Below are positions 8,304 to 16,114 of a stretch of 64,000 nucleotides of DNA, one piece after another. The notes under the pieces are model-generated. The model was not told where the DNA came from and made no database searches. It saw only the letters and a list, made by a program, of their open reading frames with translations. The DNA lies in contig NZ_CP134050.1 of NCBI RefSeq assembly GCF_031583145.1, positions 5,721,501-5,785,500 of the forward strand, written 5' to 3'. Every line of letters begins with the position of its first letter. Positions within the stretch are counted from its first letter, which is position 1. The position numbers were made by a program, and so were the translations under genes. The stretch is from Brevibacillus brevis. Its GTDB lineage: Bacteria > Bacillota > Bacilli > Brevibacillales > Brevibacillaceae.

Positions 8304-9320
8304 TTACCCCCTGAATAATTTCCTATTCCGGTGCGCTGGTACTTTGTCCAGATAGTCCAGCATCATTCCTGTCCCTTTGGCTACGCACATCATCGGCTCG
8401 TCCGCGACCAGCACGGGGACCTTCAATTCGTCCGCCAGAATCTGGTCGATGCCGTGCAGCAATGCGCCGCCGCCGGTCAAGAAAACACCCTTATCAATTA
8501 TATCGGCAGAAAGTTCCGGAGGTGTTCGTTCCAAAACAGATTTGGAGGCTTGTACAATGGCACTCACCGACTCGGCCAGGGCTTCTTGGACTTCACCTGA
8601 GCGGATGGTAATCGTCTGCGGCAGCCCGCTTACCATATCTCGTCCGCGAATGTCCATTTCGTCCTGGCGCCCGTCGGAAACGGTCCCGATCTGAACCTTG
8701 ATGTCTTCAGCCGTACGCTCTCCAATCAGCAACTTGTATTTATTTTTTATGTACCGCATAATGGCCACATCAAATGTATCCCCTGCTACTTTGATGGAGG
8801 ATGAAGTGACAATGTCGCCCATGGACAGGACAGCAACATCGGTCGTACCTCCACCGATATCCACTACCATATTGCCCGACGGCTGAAAAATGTCCATTCC
8901 TGCCCCTACTGCAGCTACTTTCGGCTCTTCCTCGATGTACACTTCTCTGGCGCCGCCGCTGCGTTCAGCCGCTTCGCGAATCGCTTTTTGCTCGACGGAA
9001 GTGATGTTGGTCGGACAGCAAATCAGGATACGCGGACGTGCAAACATGCTTTTGCCGCCGATTTTCGTCAAGAAGTGCTTCAGCATGGCTTCCGTTATTT
9101 CAAAGTCCGCAATGACACCTTCCCGCAAAGGTCGGATCGCTACTATGTTCCCTGGGGTGCGGCCCACCATACGGCGAGCTTCGTTGCCCACAGCCAATAC
9201 TTTTCTGGTTTTGCTGTCTATTGCTACGACAGATGGTTCATCCAGGACTATTCCCTTGCCTTTTACAAAAACCAAGACATTGGCTGTCCCCAAGTCGATT
9301 CCGATATCTTTGCCAAACAT
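8304..9320 (-). CDS. mbl: Rod-shape actin homologue Mbl (MreB family)
   Basis: A 338-residue actin-like ATPase that forms membrane-bound filaments guiding lateral wall synthesis. The nucleotide-binding loops are visible: DIGIDLGTANVLVF near the N-terminus, VVDIGGGTTDVAVLS near 160-175 and FLTGGGALLHG in the C-terminal part. The start follows FGKDIGID, lacking a long N-terminal extension, as in Mbl. The ATG follows GGGAGG. Placement directly downstream of spoIIID is the mbl position in Bacillus subtilis, which favours Mbl over MreB or MreBH. It has its own sigma-A-like promoter and is followed after only 6 bases by flhO. Confidence 0.93.
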   Translation of the reverse strand: MFGKDIGIDLGTANVLVFVKGKGIVLDEPSVVAIDSKTRKVLAVGNEARRMVGRTPGNIVAIRPLREGVIADFEITEAMLKHFLTKIGGKSMFARPRILICCPTNITSVEQKAIREAAERSGGAREVYIEEEPKVAAVGAGMDIFQPSGNMVVDIGGGTTDVAVLSMGDIVTSSSIKVAGDTFDVAIMRYIKNKYKLLIGERTAEDIKVQIGTVSDGRQDEMDIRGRDMVSGLPQTITIRSGEVQEALAESVSAIVQASKSVLERTPPELSADIIDKGVFLTGGGALLHGIDQILADELKVPVLVADEPMMCVAKGTGMMLDYLDKVPAHRNRKLFRG

Positions 9321-9359
9321 GAAAGGTCCTCCCTGTTACCAGTTACATTTCTATCTAAT

Positions 9360-9388
9360 ATCATAGGCTCTTCTACGTAAGAGGACAA
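9360..9388 (-). promoter_or_regulatory. Sigma-A promoter of mbl
   Basis: TTGTCC (9383-9388), 17 bases, TATGAT (9360-9365) on the minus strand; a leader of roughly 30 bases to the mbl ATG. Confidence 0.55.
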
Positions 9389-9400
9389 GGAAATTCTTTC

Positions 9401-9685
9401 TTACACACTTTCTTCCTGTTCGACGCGAACTTTTTTACTACGTCGTTTGTACTTGATCTTCGTGGCTTCGCCTCCCCGCAAATGTCTGATGGCTTTGTGA
9501 TATTCCAAAATTTCCTTAACTTGGTTCGCCAACTCCGGATTTATCTCAGGCAGCCGCTCAGTCAAGTCTTTGTGCACTGTACTTTTGGAAACACCGAACT
9601 CTTTGGCGATCATCCGAACCGTATTTCGCGTCTCCACAATATATCGGCCGATTTTGATGGTTCGCTCTTTGATGTAGTCGTGCAC
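9401..9685 (-). CDS. spoIIID: Sporulation transcription factor SpoIIID
   Basis: A 94-residue mother-cell DNA-binding protein that modulates the sigma-E regulon and prepares the switch to sigma-K. The helix-turn-helix RMIAKEFGVSKSTVHKDL (about 24-41) is nearly identical to the Bacillus protein, followed by the family's RLPEINPELANQVKEIL and a basic tail (KIKYKRRSKKVR) that also contacts DNA. The frame extends upstream to 9745, but the true start is the GTG at 9685 after GGAGG at 8 bases; this gives the family length. A sigma-E-like promoter sits just upstream. Confidence 0.96.
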   Translation of the reverse strand: MHDYIKERTIKIGRYIVETRNTVRMIAKEFGVSKSTVHKDLTERLPEINPELANQVKEILEYHKAIRHLRGGEATKIKYKRRSKKVRVEQEESV

Positions 9686-9720
9686 GTCACTCGCCTCCTT
9701 GTATCTACATTGTCTGATAC

Positions 9721-9747
9721 AATATATGGGTGCGTAGGGACACATAT
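9721..9747 (-). promoter_or_regulatory. Sigma-E-type promoter of spoIIID
   Basis: On the minus strand GAATA ends at 9745 (ATA, 9745-9747), then 16 bases, then CATATATT (9721-9728), close to the sigma-E pattern ATA-N16-CATACAAT. The leader to the GTG would be about 30 bases. spoIIID is known to be sigma-E dependent. Confidence 0.5.
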
Positions 9748-9859
9748 TCTACGTTTCCAAGCCTGACAAGCCAGCACGGCCGCATCTTTTTTCAACAGTT
9801 TGTACCAAAAGGGGAAAAACCCTTATCCTGGACAGCGATTTTTATAAATTGCCGCGTAC

Positions 9860-9900
9860 AAAAAAACCACCCGTAAAAGCGGCTGCTTTACAGGTGGTTT
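9860..9900 (-). terminator. Terminator after spoIIQ
   Basis: The stem AAACCACCTGTAAA with TTTTACGGGTGGTTT (one wobble pair) is followed by a long U-run, just downstream of the spoIIQ stop. Confidence 0.85.
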
Positions 9901-9906
9901 GCTTGA

Positions 9907-10647
9907 TTATTGGTTCTTGCTTTCCGGTTCGCCCTGAATCAGGTACTGGTCGGGATTGACCGACTTGCCGTCTACGCGCACTTCGAAATGCAGGTGAACG
10001 CCGGAATCTTTTTCGTATTCGCTGCGTCCCGCAGAACCGATCACTTGGCCTTGGGTCACTTGATCGCCCGGTTTGACAACGACGTTTTCCAGGCTTTGAT
10101 ACGAAGTCACCATTTTGTCAGCATGCTCGATTTCCACGACTCGGCCGACGAGTGGATCGTTTTCCACCTTGACGACTTTTCCCGCCAATGCCGCGACGAC
10201 GTCAAACCCTTTGCCGTCCGTCGATTTCAAATCGATCCCGGTGTGCGGGAAGAAAGAGTTGTTGTACTTGACCAGCGCTTTTTGCTGATTGTCCTTGGAG
10301 GCTCCTTCATCGTAGAAGCTCATCCCCATCTCGTACTGCACACCTTTTCCGACTGGCCATGCCAACGGCTGCACAGTGCCTGCGACCGGTACCGCTTCAT
10401 CGCCCTGTGGTTCTTCTGCTGGTGTTTCGGGAGTAGTCACGGCCACGTTATCCTTGACGTTGGTCATATTGGATACCGTGTTCATGACGCTGCCCTGATA
10501 CCACATCACAAAAGCGAGAATGATTGCTGCGGTGCCGATGTAGATTGCGGGAAACGCCCACTTCTTGCCCAATACTTTTTTCCAAGAACTTGACTTCTTG
10601 AATGGAATCGGTTGATTTTGATTTTTTTGATCTTCCATTTTATTCAT
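9907..10647 (-). CDS. spoIIQ: Forespore engulfment protein SpoIIQ (M23/LytM domain)
   Basis: A 246-residue bitopic membrane protein made in the forespore; in sporulation it links to SpoIIIAH across the intermembrane space. A cytosolic basic N-terminus is followed by one membrane helix (about 31-49), a Thr/Pro/Glu-rich linker and a LytM domain. Using the GTG at 10650 as residue 1, the zinc ligands His136 and Asp140 (HTGID) and the HLH motif (219-221) are all present; the Bacillus subtilis protein is known to have lost one ligand. I prefer the ATG at 10647, with GAGGG at 8 bases. A sigma-F-like promoter precedes it. Confidence 0.92.
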   Translation of the reverse strand: MNKMEDQKNQNQPIPFKKSSSWKKVLGKKWAFPAIYIGTAAIILAFVMWYQGSVMNTVSNMTNVKDNVAVTTPETPAEEPQGDEAVPVAGTVQPLAWPVGKGVQYEMGMSFYDEGASKDNQQKALVKYNNSFFPHTGIDLKSTDGKGFDVVAALAGKVVKVENDPLVGRVVEIEHADKMVTSYQSLENVVVKPGDQVTQGQVIGSAGRSEYEKDSGVHLHFEVRVDGKSVNPDQYLIQGEPESKNQ

Positions 10648-10660
10648 CACCTCATCCCTC

Positions 10661-10688
10661 AGTATCGCCAGAATTTTGGCGTATAAAC
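10661..10688 (-). promoter_or_regulatory. Possible sigma-F promoter of spoIIQ
   Basis: GTTTA (10684-10688), 14 bases, GGCGATACT (10661-10669) on the minus strand. The -10 half fits GGnnAnAnT exactly; the spacer is one base or so shorter than usual. spoIIQ is a known sigma-F gene. Confidence 0.35.
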
Positions 10689-10728
10689 CTGAGAGAGAAG
10701 GGAAAAGTAAAAATTTGCCCGGCTGTAA

Positions 10729-11739
10729 CTAAACCGGCATGATCTTCGTAAAGTTTTGCAGGGAGACTCCTTGGTAGAAGTACTTGACGATCTGCTCGGC
10801 GTTCTTGCCGCTCTTGGCCATGCCGTTTGCCCCCCATTGGCTCATGCCGACACCGTGGCCGTAGCCTTTCGTCGTGATGTACACCTGGCTGCCTCGCATC
10901 TCCATCGTAAATGAAGACGAGTTCAGGTTTAGCTTCTCGCGGAATTCCCGACCGGTAAATTCTTTCCCGCCGATGCTGATTTTGCCGACCCGGTTACCCG
11001 TCGTCTTCGTCTCGATCCGGTACCAGGCTCCGCCCGTGGAAGCTTCCTGCGTCAATTTTACGCCAAGGCTCTTTTCCAGCTCAGCCGTCGACATCACCAC
11101 AGTCTCCTCGTAGCGTGGCGACTGGATGTCCCACGGACTTGGCACGCTTTTCAGATAGGGAATCGGCTTTTCCCAGTACTCGCCCGAGTTTTCCGTGAAT
11201 CCATTGCTGGTCGAAAAGAACGTGGCGTCAATCGGCTTCCCTTCATACGTCAGAACGACGCCTGCGGTCGCCCGCACAGCCTCCAGTATCCTCTGGTTTT
11301 TCCACTCGTACTGGTCTTTCCACCGTTCGCGGCGCTGGCTGTCGTCGATATAGACCTGATGCTGCACCGTGTCCAGTACCTGGGCACCCTTCGGCACGTC
11401 GTCCAGCTTGCCCTCGGAAAGCCGGCGCACGATGTATGTTCGGGCAGCCATCGCCTGTGCCTTCAATGCCTCCAGTTCAAACTCGGCAGGCATTTCGGCC
11501 GCGACCACGCCGGCGATGTAGGTCTCCAGCGGGAGCGTCTCGACCACCTTTTTTTCCGTCCGGTATACCTTCACGTTGAGCGGCGGCTGTGACGAGGGGG
11601 TCGGGTCCGGGGCAGATACGGCCACATCCGCGGTTCCTCCTTTGGGCACAGCGGGACCGTACCAAGAGACCAGCGCCGCAGGCAGCGCGACGAGCAAGAT
11701 CGGCAAAGCGATAAACCACAAGACCAGGTAACGTTTCAT
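10729..11739 (-). CDS. spoIID: Stage II sporulation protein D, lytic transglycosylase
   Basis: A 336-residue membrane-anchored enzyme needed for septal peptidoglycan hydrolysis and engulfment. The N-terminal membrane helix (about 4-26) is followed by a Pro/Ser linker and the SpoIID domain. The catalytic Glu is E82 in AAEMPAEFE, and KAQAMAARTYI, ATFFSTSNGFTENS and the C-terminal GYGHGVGMSQWGA are family landmarks. It begins with ATG after GGAGG. The neighbours murA upstream and spoIIQ downstream reproduce the Bacillus subtilis order. A sigma-E promoter is expected, but I could not identify a convincing one. Confidence 0.95.
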   Translation of the reverse strand: MKRYLVLWFIALPILLVALPAALVSWYGPAVPKGGTADVAVSAPDPTPSSQPPLNVKVYRTEKKVVETLPLETYIAGVVAAEMPAEFELEALKAQAMAARTYIVRRLSEGKLDDVPKGAQVLDTVQHQVYIDDSQRRERWKDQYEWKNQRILEAVRATAGVVLTYEGKPIDATFFSTSNGFTENSGEYWEKPIPYLKSVPSPWDIQSPRYEETVVMSTAELEKSLGVKLTQEASTGGAWYRIETKTTGNRVGKISIGGKEFTGREFREKLNLNSSSFTMEMRGSQVYITTKGYGHGVGMSQWGANGMAKSGKNAEQIVKYFYQGVSLQNFTKIMPV

Positions 11740-11837
11740 GCGACTGATCCTCCTCGCGTAAAGTAGCTAGACATTGTTATATCTATGTCTTGTCCCGAAG
11801 CGCTAGAACGCGAGAATGAGAGAGAAGCGAGAATGTT

Positions 11838-11868
11838 AAAAAGACCCTCTGTTTTCACAGAGAGCCTT
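11838..11868 (-). terminator. Terminator after murA (first copy)
   Basis: A stem of about 11 bp containing wobble pairs around a GAAA loop, followed by five U residues on the minus strand, just past the murA stop. Confidence 0.7.
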
Positions 11869-11896
11869 TCATTTTGTCATCTGGTTGACATGTTTC

Positions 11897-13225
11897 TCAA
11901 GCAAAATTAGGAGAGAAGCTGACCTTTACCGTTTCCGGAACAGAAGCTTCACGAGTCTTCGGCTTTTCCTTCGTGACCCGCTCGACATCCGCTCCCAGCG
12001 CTTGCAGCTTTTCCGTAAAGTTCACATAACCGCGGTCGATGTGATGGAGCGCGGACACCTCCGTCTCGCCTTCCGAGACGAGACCTGCCAGCACGAGCGC
12101 TGCTCCCGCACGCAAATCCGTTGCGGCGACTTTGCTTCCGGTCAGCTTGGAGCCGCCCTCGACGATCGCACTGCGTCCCTCGATTTTGATGTTGGCATTC
12201 ATGCGGCGGAATTCTTCCACGTGCATGAAGCGATTTTCAAAAACCGTTTCGGTGACGATGCTGGTCCCTTCCGACACGAGCAAGAGCGCCATCATTTGCG
12301 ACTGCATGTCCGTCGGGAAGCCTGGATACGGCAATGTCTTGAGATCCACGGCTTTCAGCGGACCCGTGCGACGGACGCGAATGCCGTTTTCCTGCTCGTC
12401 CACTTCTACGCCCATCTCCCGCAATTTGGCGGTGACGGATTTGAGGTGATCGCAAATCGCGCCTTCCACGAAGACATCCCCGCCCGTAATCGCAGCCGCA
12501 ACCATAAAGGTCCCCGCTTCGATCCGGTCCGGAATGACGCAATGGGTGCACCCCTTCATCTTGTCTACCCCTTCAATGCGAATCGAGCCCGTACCGGCAC
12601 CCCGGATTTTCGCACCCATCCGATTGAGGAAGTTGGCCAAATCTACGATTTCCGGCTCTTCCGCCGCGTTTTCAATCACGGTGGTCCCTTCTGCCAACGC
12701 AGCTGCCATCATGATATTCTCCGTAGCCCCTACACTTGCGATATCAAGATAAATTTTCGCGCCTTTCAAGCGACCCTCGACACTCGCCTCGATGAAGCCT
12801 TGTCCGATCTCGATTTTGGCTCCCATCGCCTCGAACCCTTTCAGGTGCTGATCGATCGGCCTTGTACCAATGGCACAACCGCCTGGAAGAGCGACTCTGG
12901 CACGTCCTTGTCTTGCCAAGAGCGGCCCCATTACCAAAAAGGATGCGCGCATTTTGCGGACGAGTTCGTAGGATGCTTCCACGCTGGTCAGCTTGGCAGC
13001 ATTTACAGTCAACACTTCATGATCATATGTAAGGGAGATTCCCATCGATTTCAAGAGGTCGCAGATTGTCCTGACATCGTCGAGAGCCGGCACATCCGAG
13101 ATGACGCATGTCCCTTCTTCGGCCAGGATAGATGCTGCAATAATAGGGAGCACGGCATTTTTGGCGCCGGAGACTTTTACATTCCCCGACAATGCCTTAC
13201 CACCGCGGACAATAATTTTATCCAA
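11897..13225 (-). CDS. murA: UDP-N-acetylglucosamine 1-carboxyvinyltransferase MurA (MurAA position)
   Basis: A 442-residue cytosolic enzyme that joins enolpyruvate from PEP to UDP-GlcNAc, the first committed step of peptidoglycan synthesis. The fosfomycin-reactive Cys117 lies in LPGGCAIGTRPID, with SGAKNAVLP (19-27) at the N-terminus and the FPTDMQSQM loop late in the chain. The C-terminus has an extra tail of about 20 residues (KEKPKTREASVPETV) not seen in the second copy at 61895-63178. Its place between ywmB and spoIID is that of murAA, the essential copy in Bacillus subtilis. It is followed by a hairpin. Confidence 0.96.
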   Translation of the reverse strand: MDKIIVRGGKALSGNVKVSGAKNAVLPIIAASILAEEGTCVISDVPALDDVRTICDLLKSMGISLTYDHEVLTVNAAKLTSVEASYELVRKMRASFLVMGPLLARQGRARVALPGGCAIGTRPIDQHLKGFEAMGAKIEIGQGFIEASVEGRLKGAKIYLDIASVGATENIMMAAALAEGTTVIENAAEEPEIVDLANFLNRMGAKIRGAGTGSIRIEGVDKMKGCTHCVIPDRIEAGTFMVAAAITGGDVFVEGAICDHLKSVTAKLREMGVEVDEQENGIRVRRTGPLKAVDLKTLPYPGFPTDMQSQMMALLLVSEGTSIVTETVFENRFMHVEEFRRMNANIKIEGRSAIVEGGSKLTGSKVAATDLRAGAALVLAGLVSEGETEVSALHHIDRGYVNFTEKLQALGADVERVTKEKPKTREASVPETVKVSFSPNFA

Positions 13226-13243
13226 TGTGTACCCCTCCGCGTG

Positions 13244-13996
13244 CTAATATTCCACTGTGATGATTGGTGTGCCTACGGTGATCCACGTTCCTGCATCATC
13301 GCTGTCCCGATGGGTCGCCACCTGTAGATTCATCTTCTGTCCGTTTAACGCGATGAATGGTTCCCATGCGCGGGTATACCCGGAAATGCTGACAACCGTC
13401 TCATCCTGCAAACGTTCAATTTCTGTTGCGTGGAGGGAACGAAAAATCGACAAAATCTTACCCTCCTGTTGGTCAACACTCATCTTAACATTGTACATTC
13501 CGCGAATACAAGTGCTAATTTGCGGAATGAAGTCGGCTTTTTTCAGGGCATTCGCGAACGATTCCTGTAATTGTTCCATATATAGTAGAGATTGACGGCT
13601 TCCTTTGAGCTGCCACACTACATATGTGTCAAACGAACCATTTTTGGCAACGCCTGACACCTCGTAGCGGATCTGGACGCCGCCTTGCGTGGTTTCTGTC
13701 TGATATGCGAGCATCTGGTTTTTCCGCGAGATTTCGACATGGGTAAAAGGAATCTCTAGCTGTTTTGCCCACCCTTTGGCCAACTCTTCGACTTCCTCCG
13801 GGCTGCTGACGAGTCCTATCGAGGTACGTGCACGCACCTGCACTTCGGTAGCCGTGGCACCGGAGTCTTCCATTGCCTGGAGCAGCTGTGCGGCTGCCGG
13901 CTTTTCTTCTGCAGCCCCGGCAGGCATCAAATAGACTGCTCCCATGCACACGACAAGCGCCACTGCCAGCGCCAACCACCCTGACCTTTTCCCCAT
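13244..13996 (-). CDS. YwmB family protein
   Basis: A 250-residue exported protein of the YwmB family (often labelled 'TATA-box binding' because of a fold-level resemblance; no DNA-binding role is implied). The N-terminal hydrophobic stretch LALAVALVVCMGAVYLM is a signal peptide or anchor, ending in PAGAAEE. The rest alternates strands and helices, with a conserved Cys in ISTCIRG. The frame opens at a TTG (14020), but GAGGG placed 9 bases before the ATG at 13996 sets the start. It lies 18 bases upstream of murA, as in Bacillus subtilis (ywmB-murAA), so co-transcription is likely. The function is unknown. Confidence 0.85.
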   Translation of the reverse strand: MGKRSGWLALAVALVVCMGAVYLMPAGAAEEKPAAAQLLQAMEDSGATATEVQVRARTSIGLVSSPEEVEELAKGWAKQLEIPFTHVEISRKNQMLAYQTETTQGGVQIRYEVSGVAKNGSFDTYVVWQLKGSRQSLLYMEQLQESFANALKKADFIPQISTCIRGMYNVKMSVDQQEGKILSIFRSLHATEIERLQDETVVSISGYTRAWEPFIALNGQKMNLQVATHRDSDDAGTWITVGTPIITVEY

Positions 13997-14093
13997 GATT
14001 GATCCCTCTTCCCGTTTCAACTCTCTTTGTACTTCTCATTTTGTACATGAAACTGGGTGGATATACCAATCAGTCAGGGGGAAGTTCGAGCTT

Positions 14094-14324
14094 TTAGGAA
14101 AACAGGTTGCCAAACGTGAGCGACCAGCCCAGATAATCCAGGAAAAACCGGGAAATCTCGTAGCCCACTACAATAGACAAAAAGATTTGGAGCAGCTTGG
14201 CCTGTGCTCCGTTCGGCCGTTTGAGGATCTTTTCGAAACGGAACGATTGAAGCGCCCACCAGCTGAGCCCGATGAACACGATGTTCAGCACAATGCTCAA
14301 AAAACCGTACACTTCTTGCGACAC
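14094..14324 (-). CDS. DUF1146 membrane protein (YwzB-like)
   Basis: A 76-residue protein with two hydrophobic segments (about residues 6-26 and 46-66) joined by a basic loop (RFEKILKRPNGAQAK), the layout of the DUF1146/YwzB family. The start is a GTG with GGAGG 8 bases upstream. In Bacillus subtilis ywzB also lies beside ywmB and the atp/murAA region. No catalytic residues are apparent. The role is unknown. Confidence 0.75.
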   Translation of the reverse strand: MSQEVYGFLSIVLNIVFIGLSWWALQSFRFEKILKRPNGAQAKLLQIFLSIVVGYEISRFFLDYLGWSLTFGNLFS

Positions 14325-14389
14325 ATTCTCTTCCTCCTCTGATTTTATTTCAGCAGCCGCGTGCGGCGTATACGCAACAGGTCTCGTTT

Positions 14390-14409
14390 CTTGTCATTTT
14401 CGTGACAAG
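14390..14409. repeat. Perfect inverted repeat upstream of the DUF1146 gene
   Basis: CTTGTCA, 6 bases, TGACAAG (14390-14396 and 14403-14409). It overlaps a weak promoter-like pair on the minus strand (ATGACA, 19 bases, TATACG), so it could be an operator; no T-run follows, so it is not a terminator. The rest of 14325-14514 shows nothing I can name. Confidence 0.4.
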
Positions 14410-14514
14410 CCGCTTCAGAGACGCAGTCTGCGCGGCAATTGCTGCTACGCCTCCCCTTTCTCTCCGAAGCACCAGTCCAGGATTCCCCCCGCTGGAACGT
14501 ACCTTTGAACATAC

Positions 14515-14546
14515 AAAAAGGACAGCCCCTGCATAGAGGCTATCCT
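14515..14546 (-). terminator. Terminator of the nuo operon
   Basis: An 11-bp stem with two G-U pairs (14519-14529 with 14536-14546) followed by five U residues on the minus strand, 35 bases after the nuoN stop. Confidence 0.8.
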
Positions 14547-14581
14547 ACTATTGTACATGAAGTGCTATCCTGTTACGAGTC

Positions 14582-16111
14582 TCATTGGAAGCTCGGCGGG
14601 AGCATGTTGCCAAAATCAAACGACGGGTTGAAATGCGCCTGGACGTAATCGGTCACAAGTCCCGGAAACGCCCCGAAAAACACGGTGGCGACTGCCATGA
14701 CGAGCACAAACGCCCAGATGCCCTTTGGCACAGGAAGCGGGGCTTCGCTCGTCCCCGGACGCATGTACATTTGCCGAATGATTCCGAAGTAGTAATAGTA
14801 CGAGATGACGCTGGTGATGATCATGGTCGCGGACAGCCAGTAGTTTTCCTGTGCCAGCGAGCCCATGAACAGATAGAATTTGCCGAAGAACCCTGCCGTA
14901 ACCGGGATCCCCGCCAGGGACAAAAGGAAGATCGTCATCGCGATGGCCATCGCCGGCGAACGGTGATACAAGCCCGCGAAGCCTTTCAAATCCTCCGACT
15001 GCTGCTCGCGGGAAACGACCATGATCACCGCAAAGGCTCCAAAGCTGACCAGCAAGTAGCCGAACAGGTAGAAGATCGCCTGGCTGAAAAACAGGGTGGT
15101 CGGCGGCACGAACGAAACGAGCAGGTACCCGGCCTGCGCAATTCCCGAGTAGGCCATCATGCGCTTGACATTGGTCTGACGCATCGCCATCGTATTCCCG
15201 ACGATCATCGAGAGCGCGGCCATCAGCCCGAGGTAGAAGCTACCCTGTTCGAAAAAGAATCGGCTGCTTACTCCATCGGTCACGTAGAGGAAAGAGACGA
15301 GCAGCAGGCGGAACAGCAGTGCGAAGCCCGCGGCCTTGGACACCACGGCGAGAAATGCCGTAACGGGTGTCGGTGCTCCCTGGTAGACATCCGGCGCCCA
15401 CATGTGATTGGGAACGGCCGAAATTTTAAAGGCAAGACCTACCGCCAGGAAGACAAAGGCCATATAGACGAGGAACGAATAGCCTGCCATCGACGCTTCC
15501 GCCAACCGCCCCGCAATCTCGTACACATGCGTCGTTCCGGTAAGGCCGTACACGTAGGACATCCCGAACAGCGTAACGGCTGTCGCGATGCTTCCCGTGA
15601 CCACGTACTTGAAAGCCGACTCGTTCGAATGGAGCGACTTTTTCCGCAAGCCAACCAGCACGTAGGAAGAAAGGGACAAGAGCTCCAGACCGACGAACAA
15701 GGTGATCAAATCGGCCGAGGATGCCATGACCATCGCTCCCAGCAGAGCCGTCAGCAGCAGGTAGTAATATTCTCCCTGATGCTCGACTTCCCTCTGCTTC
15801 AAATAGGAAAGGGACAACAGCAGCGCAAAGGCCGTCCCGGCCAGGAACAGCAGCTTGAACGCGTTGCCGTAGCTGTCGATGCGAATCATGTCCGCCATGT
15901 AGCTGTACGGCTTGTCGAGCGAGCTTTCGTTGGCGAAGACGAATACGGCAGCCAGCACGACTCCGACCAGGGACAGCCAGCCGATCACCTGTTTGCCCAG
16001 CCTTTTTCCCGCAAACAGGTCGAGCAGCGAGAGCACGGTAGCAAAGCCAAGAATGATAAACTCGGGCAGAAGGTAGCTCCAGTCATACGAGAAAATATCT
16101 TTTACGTCCAT
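14582..16111 (-). CDS. nuoN: NADH-quinone oxidoreductase subunit N
   Basis: A 509-residue, about 14-helix antiporter-like proton-pumping subunit of complex I. It contains the conserved sequence around FVGLELLSLSSYVLVG (the Glu in TM5), AFKYVVTGSIAT with a Lys, AVPNHMWAPDVYQGAPTPVTAFLA in shorter family pieces, and RMMAYSGIAQAGYLL. AGGAGGG precedes the ATG by 7 bases, and the start is only 3 bases after the nuoM stop. It is the last gene of the operon, as usual for nuoA-to-N order. Confidence 0.95.
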   Translation of the reverse strand: MDVKDIFSYDWSYLLPEFIILGFATVLSLLDLFAGKRLGKQVIGWLSLVGVVLAAVFVFANESSLDKPYSYMADMIRIDSYGNAFKLLFLAGTAFALLLSLSYLKQREVEHQGEYYYLLLTALLGAMVMASSADLITLFVGLELLSLSSYVLVGLRKKSLHSNESAFKYVVTGSIATAVTLFGMSYVYGLTGTTHVYEIAGRLAEASMAGYSFLVYMAFVFLAVGLAFKISAVPNHMWAPDVYQGAPTPVTAFLAVVSKAAGFALLFRLLLVSFLYVTDGVSSRFFFEQGSFYLGLMAALSMIVGNTMAMRQTNVKRMMAYSGIAQAGYLLVSFVPPTTLFFSQAIFYLFGYLLVSFGAFAVIMVVSREQQSEDLKGFAGLYHRSPAMAIAMTIFLLSLAGIPVTAGFFGKFYLFMGSLAQENYWLSATMIITSVISYYYYFGIIRQMYMRPGTSEAPLPVPKGIWAFVLVMAVATVFFGAFPGLVTDYVQAHFNPSFDFGNMLPPSFQ

Positions 16112-16114
16112 GGA

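Noticed and set aside
11740..11830. Sigma-E promoter for spoIID
   Set aside because: Fragments such as CATAGATA and TCATTCT are present but not at workable spacing, so I did not call it.
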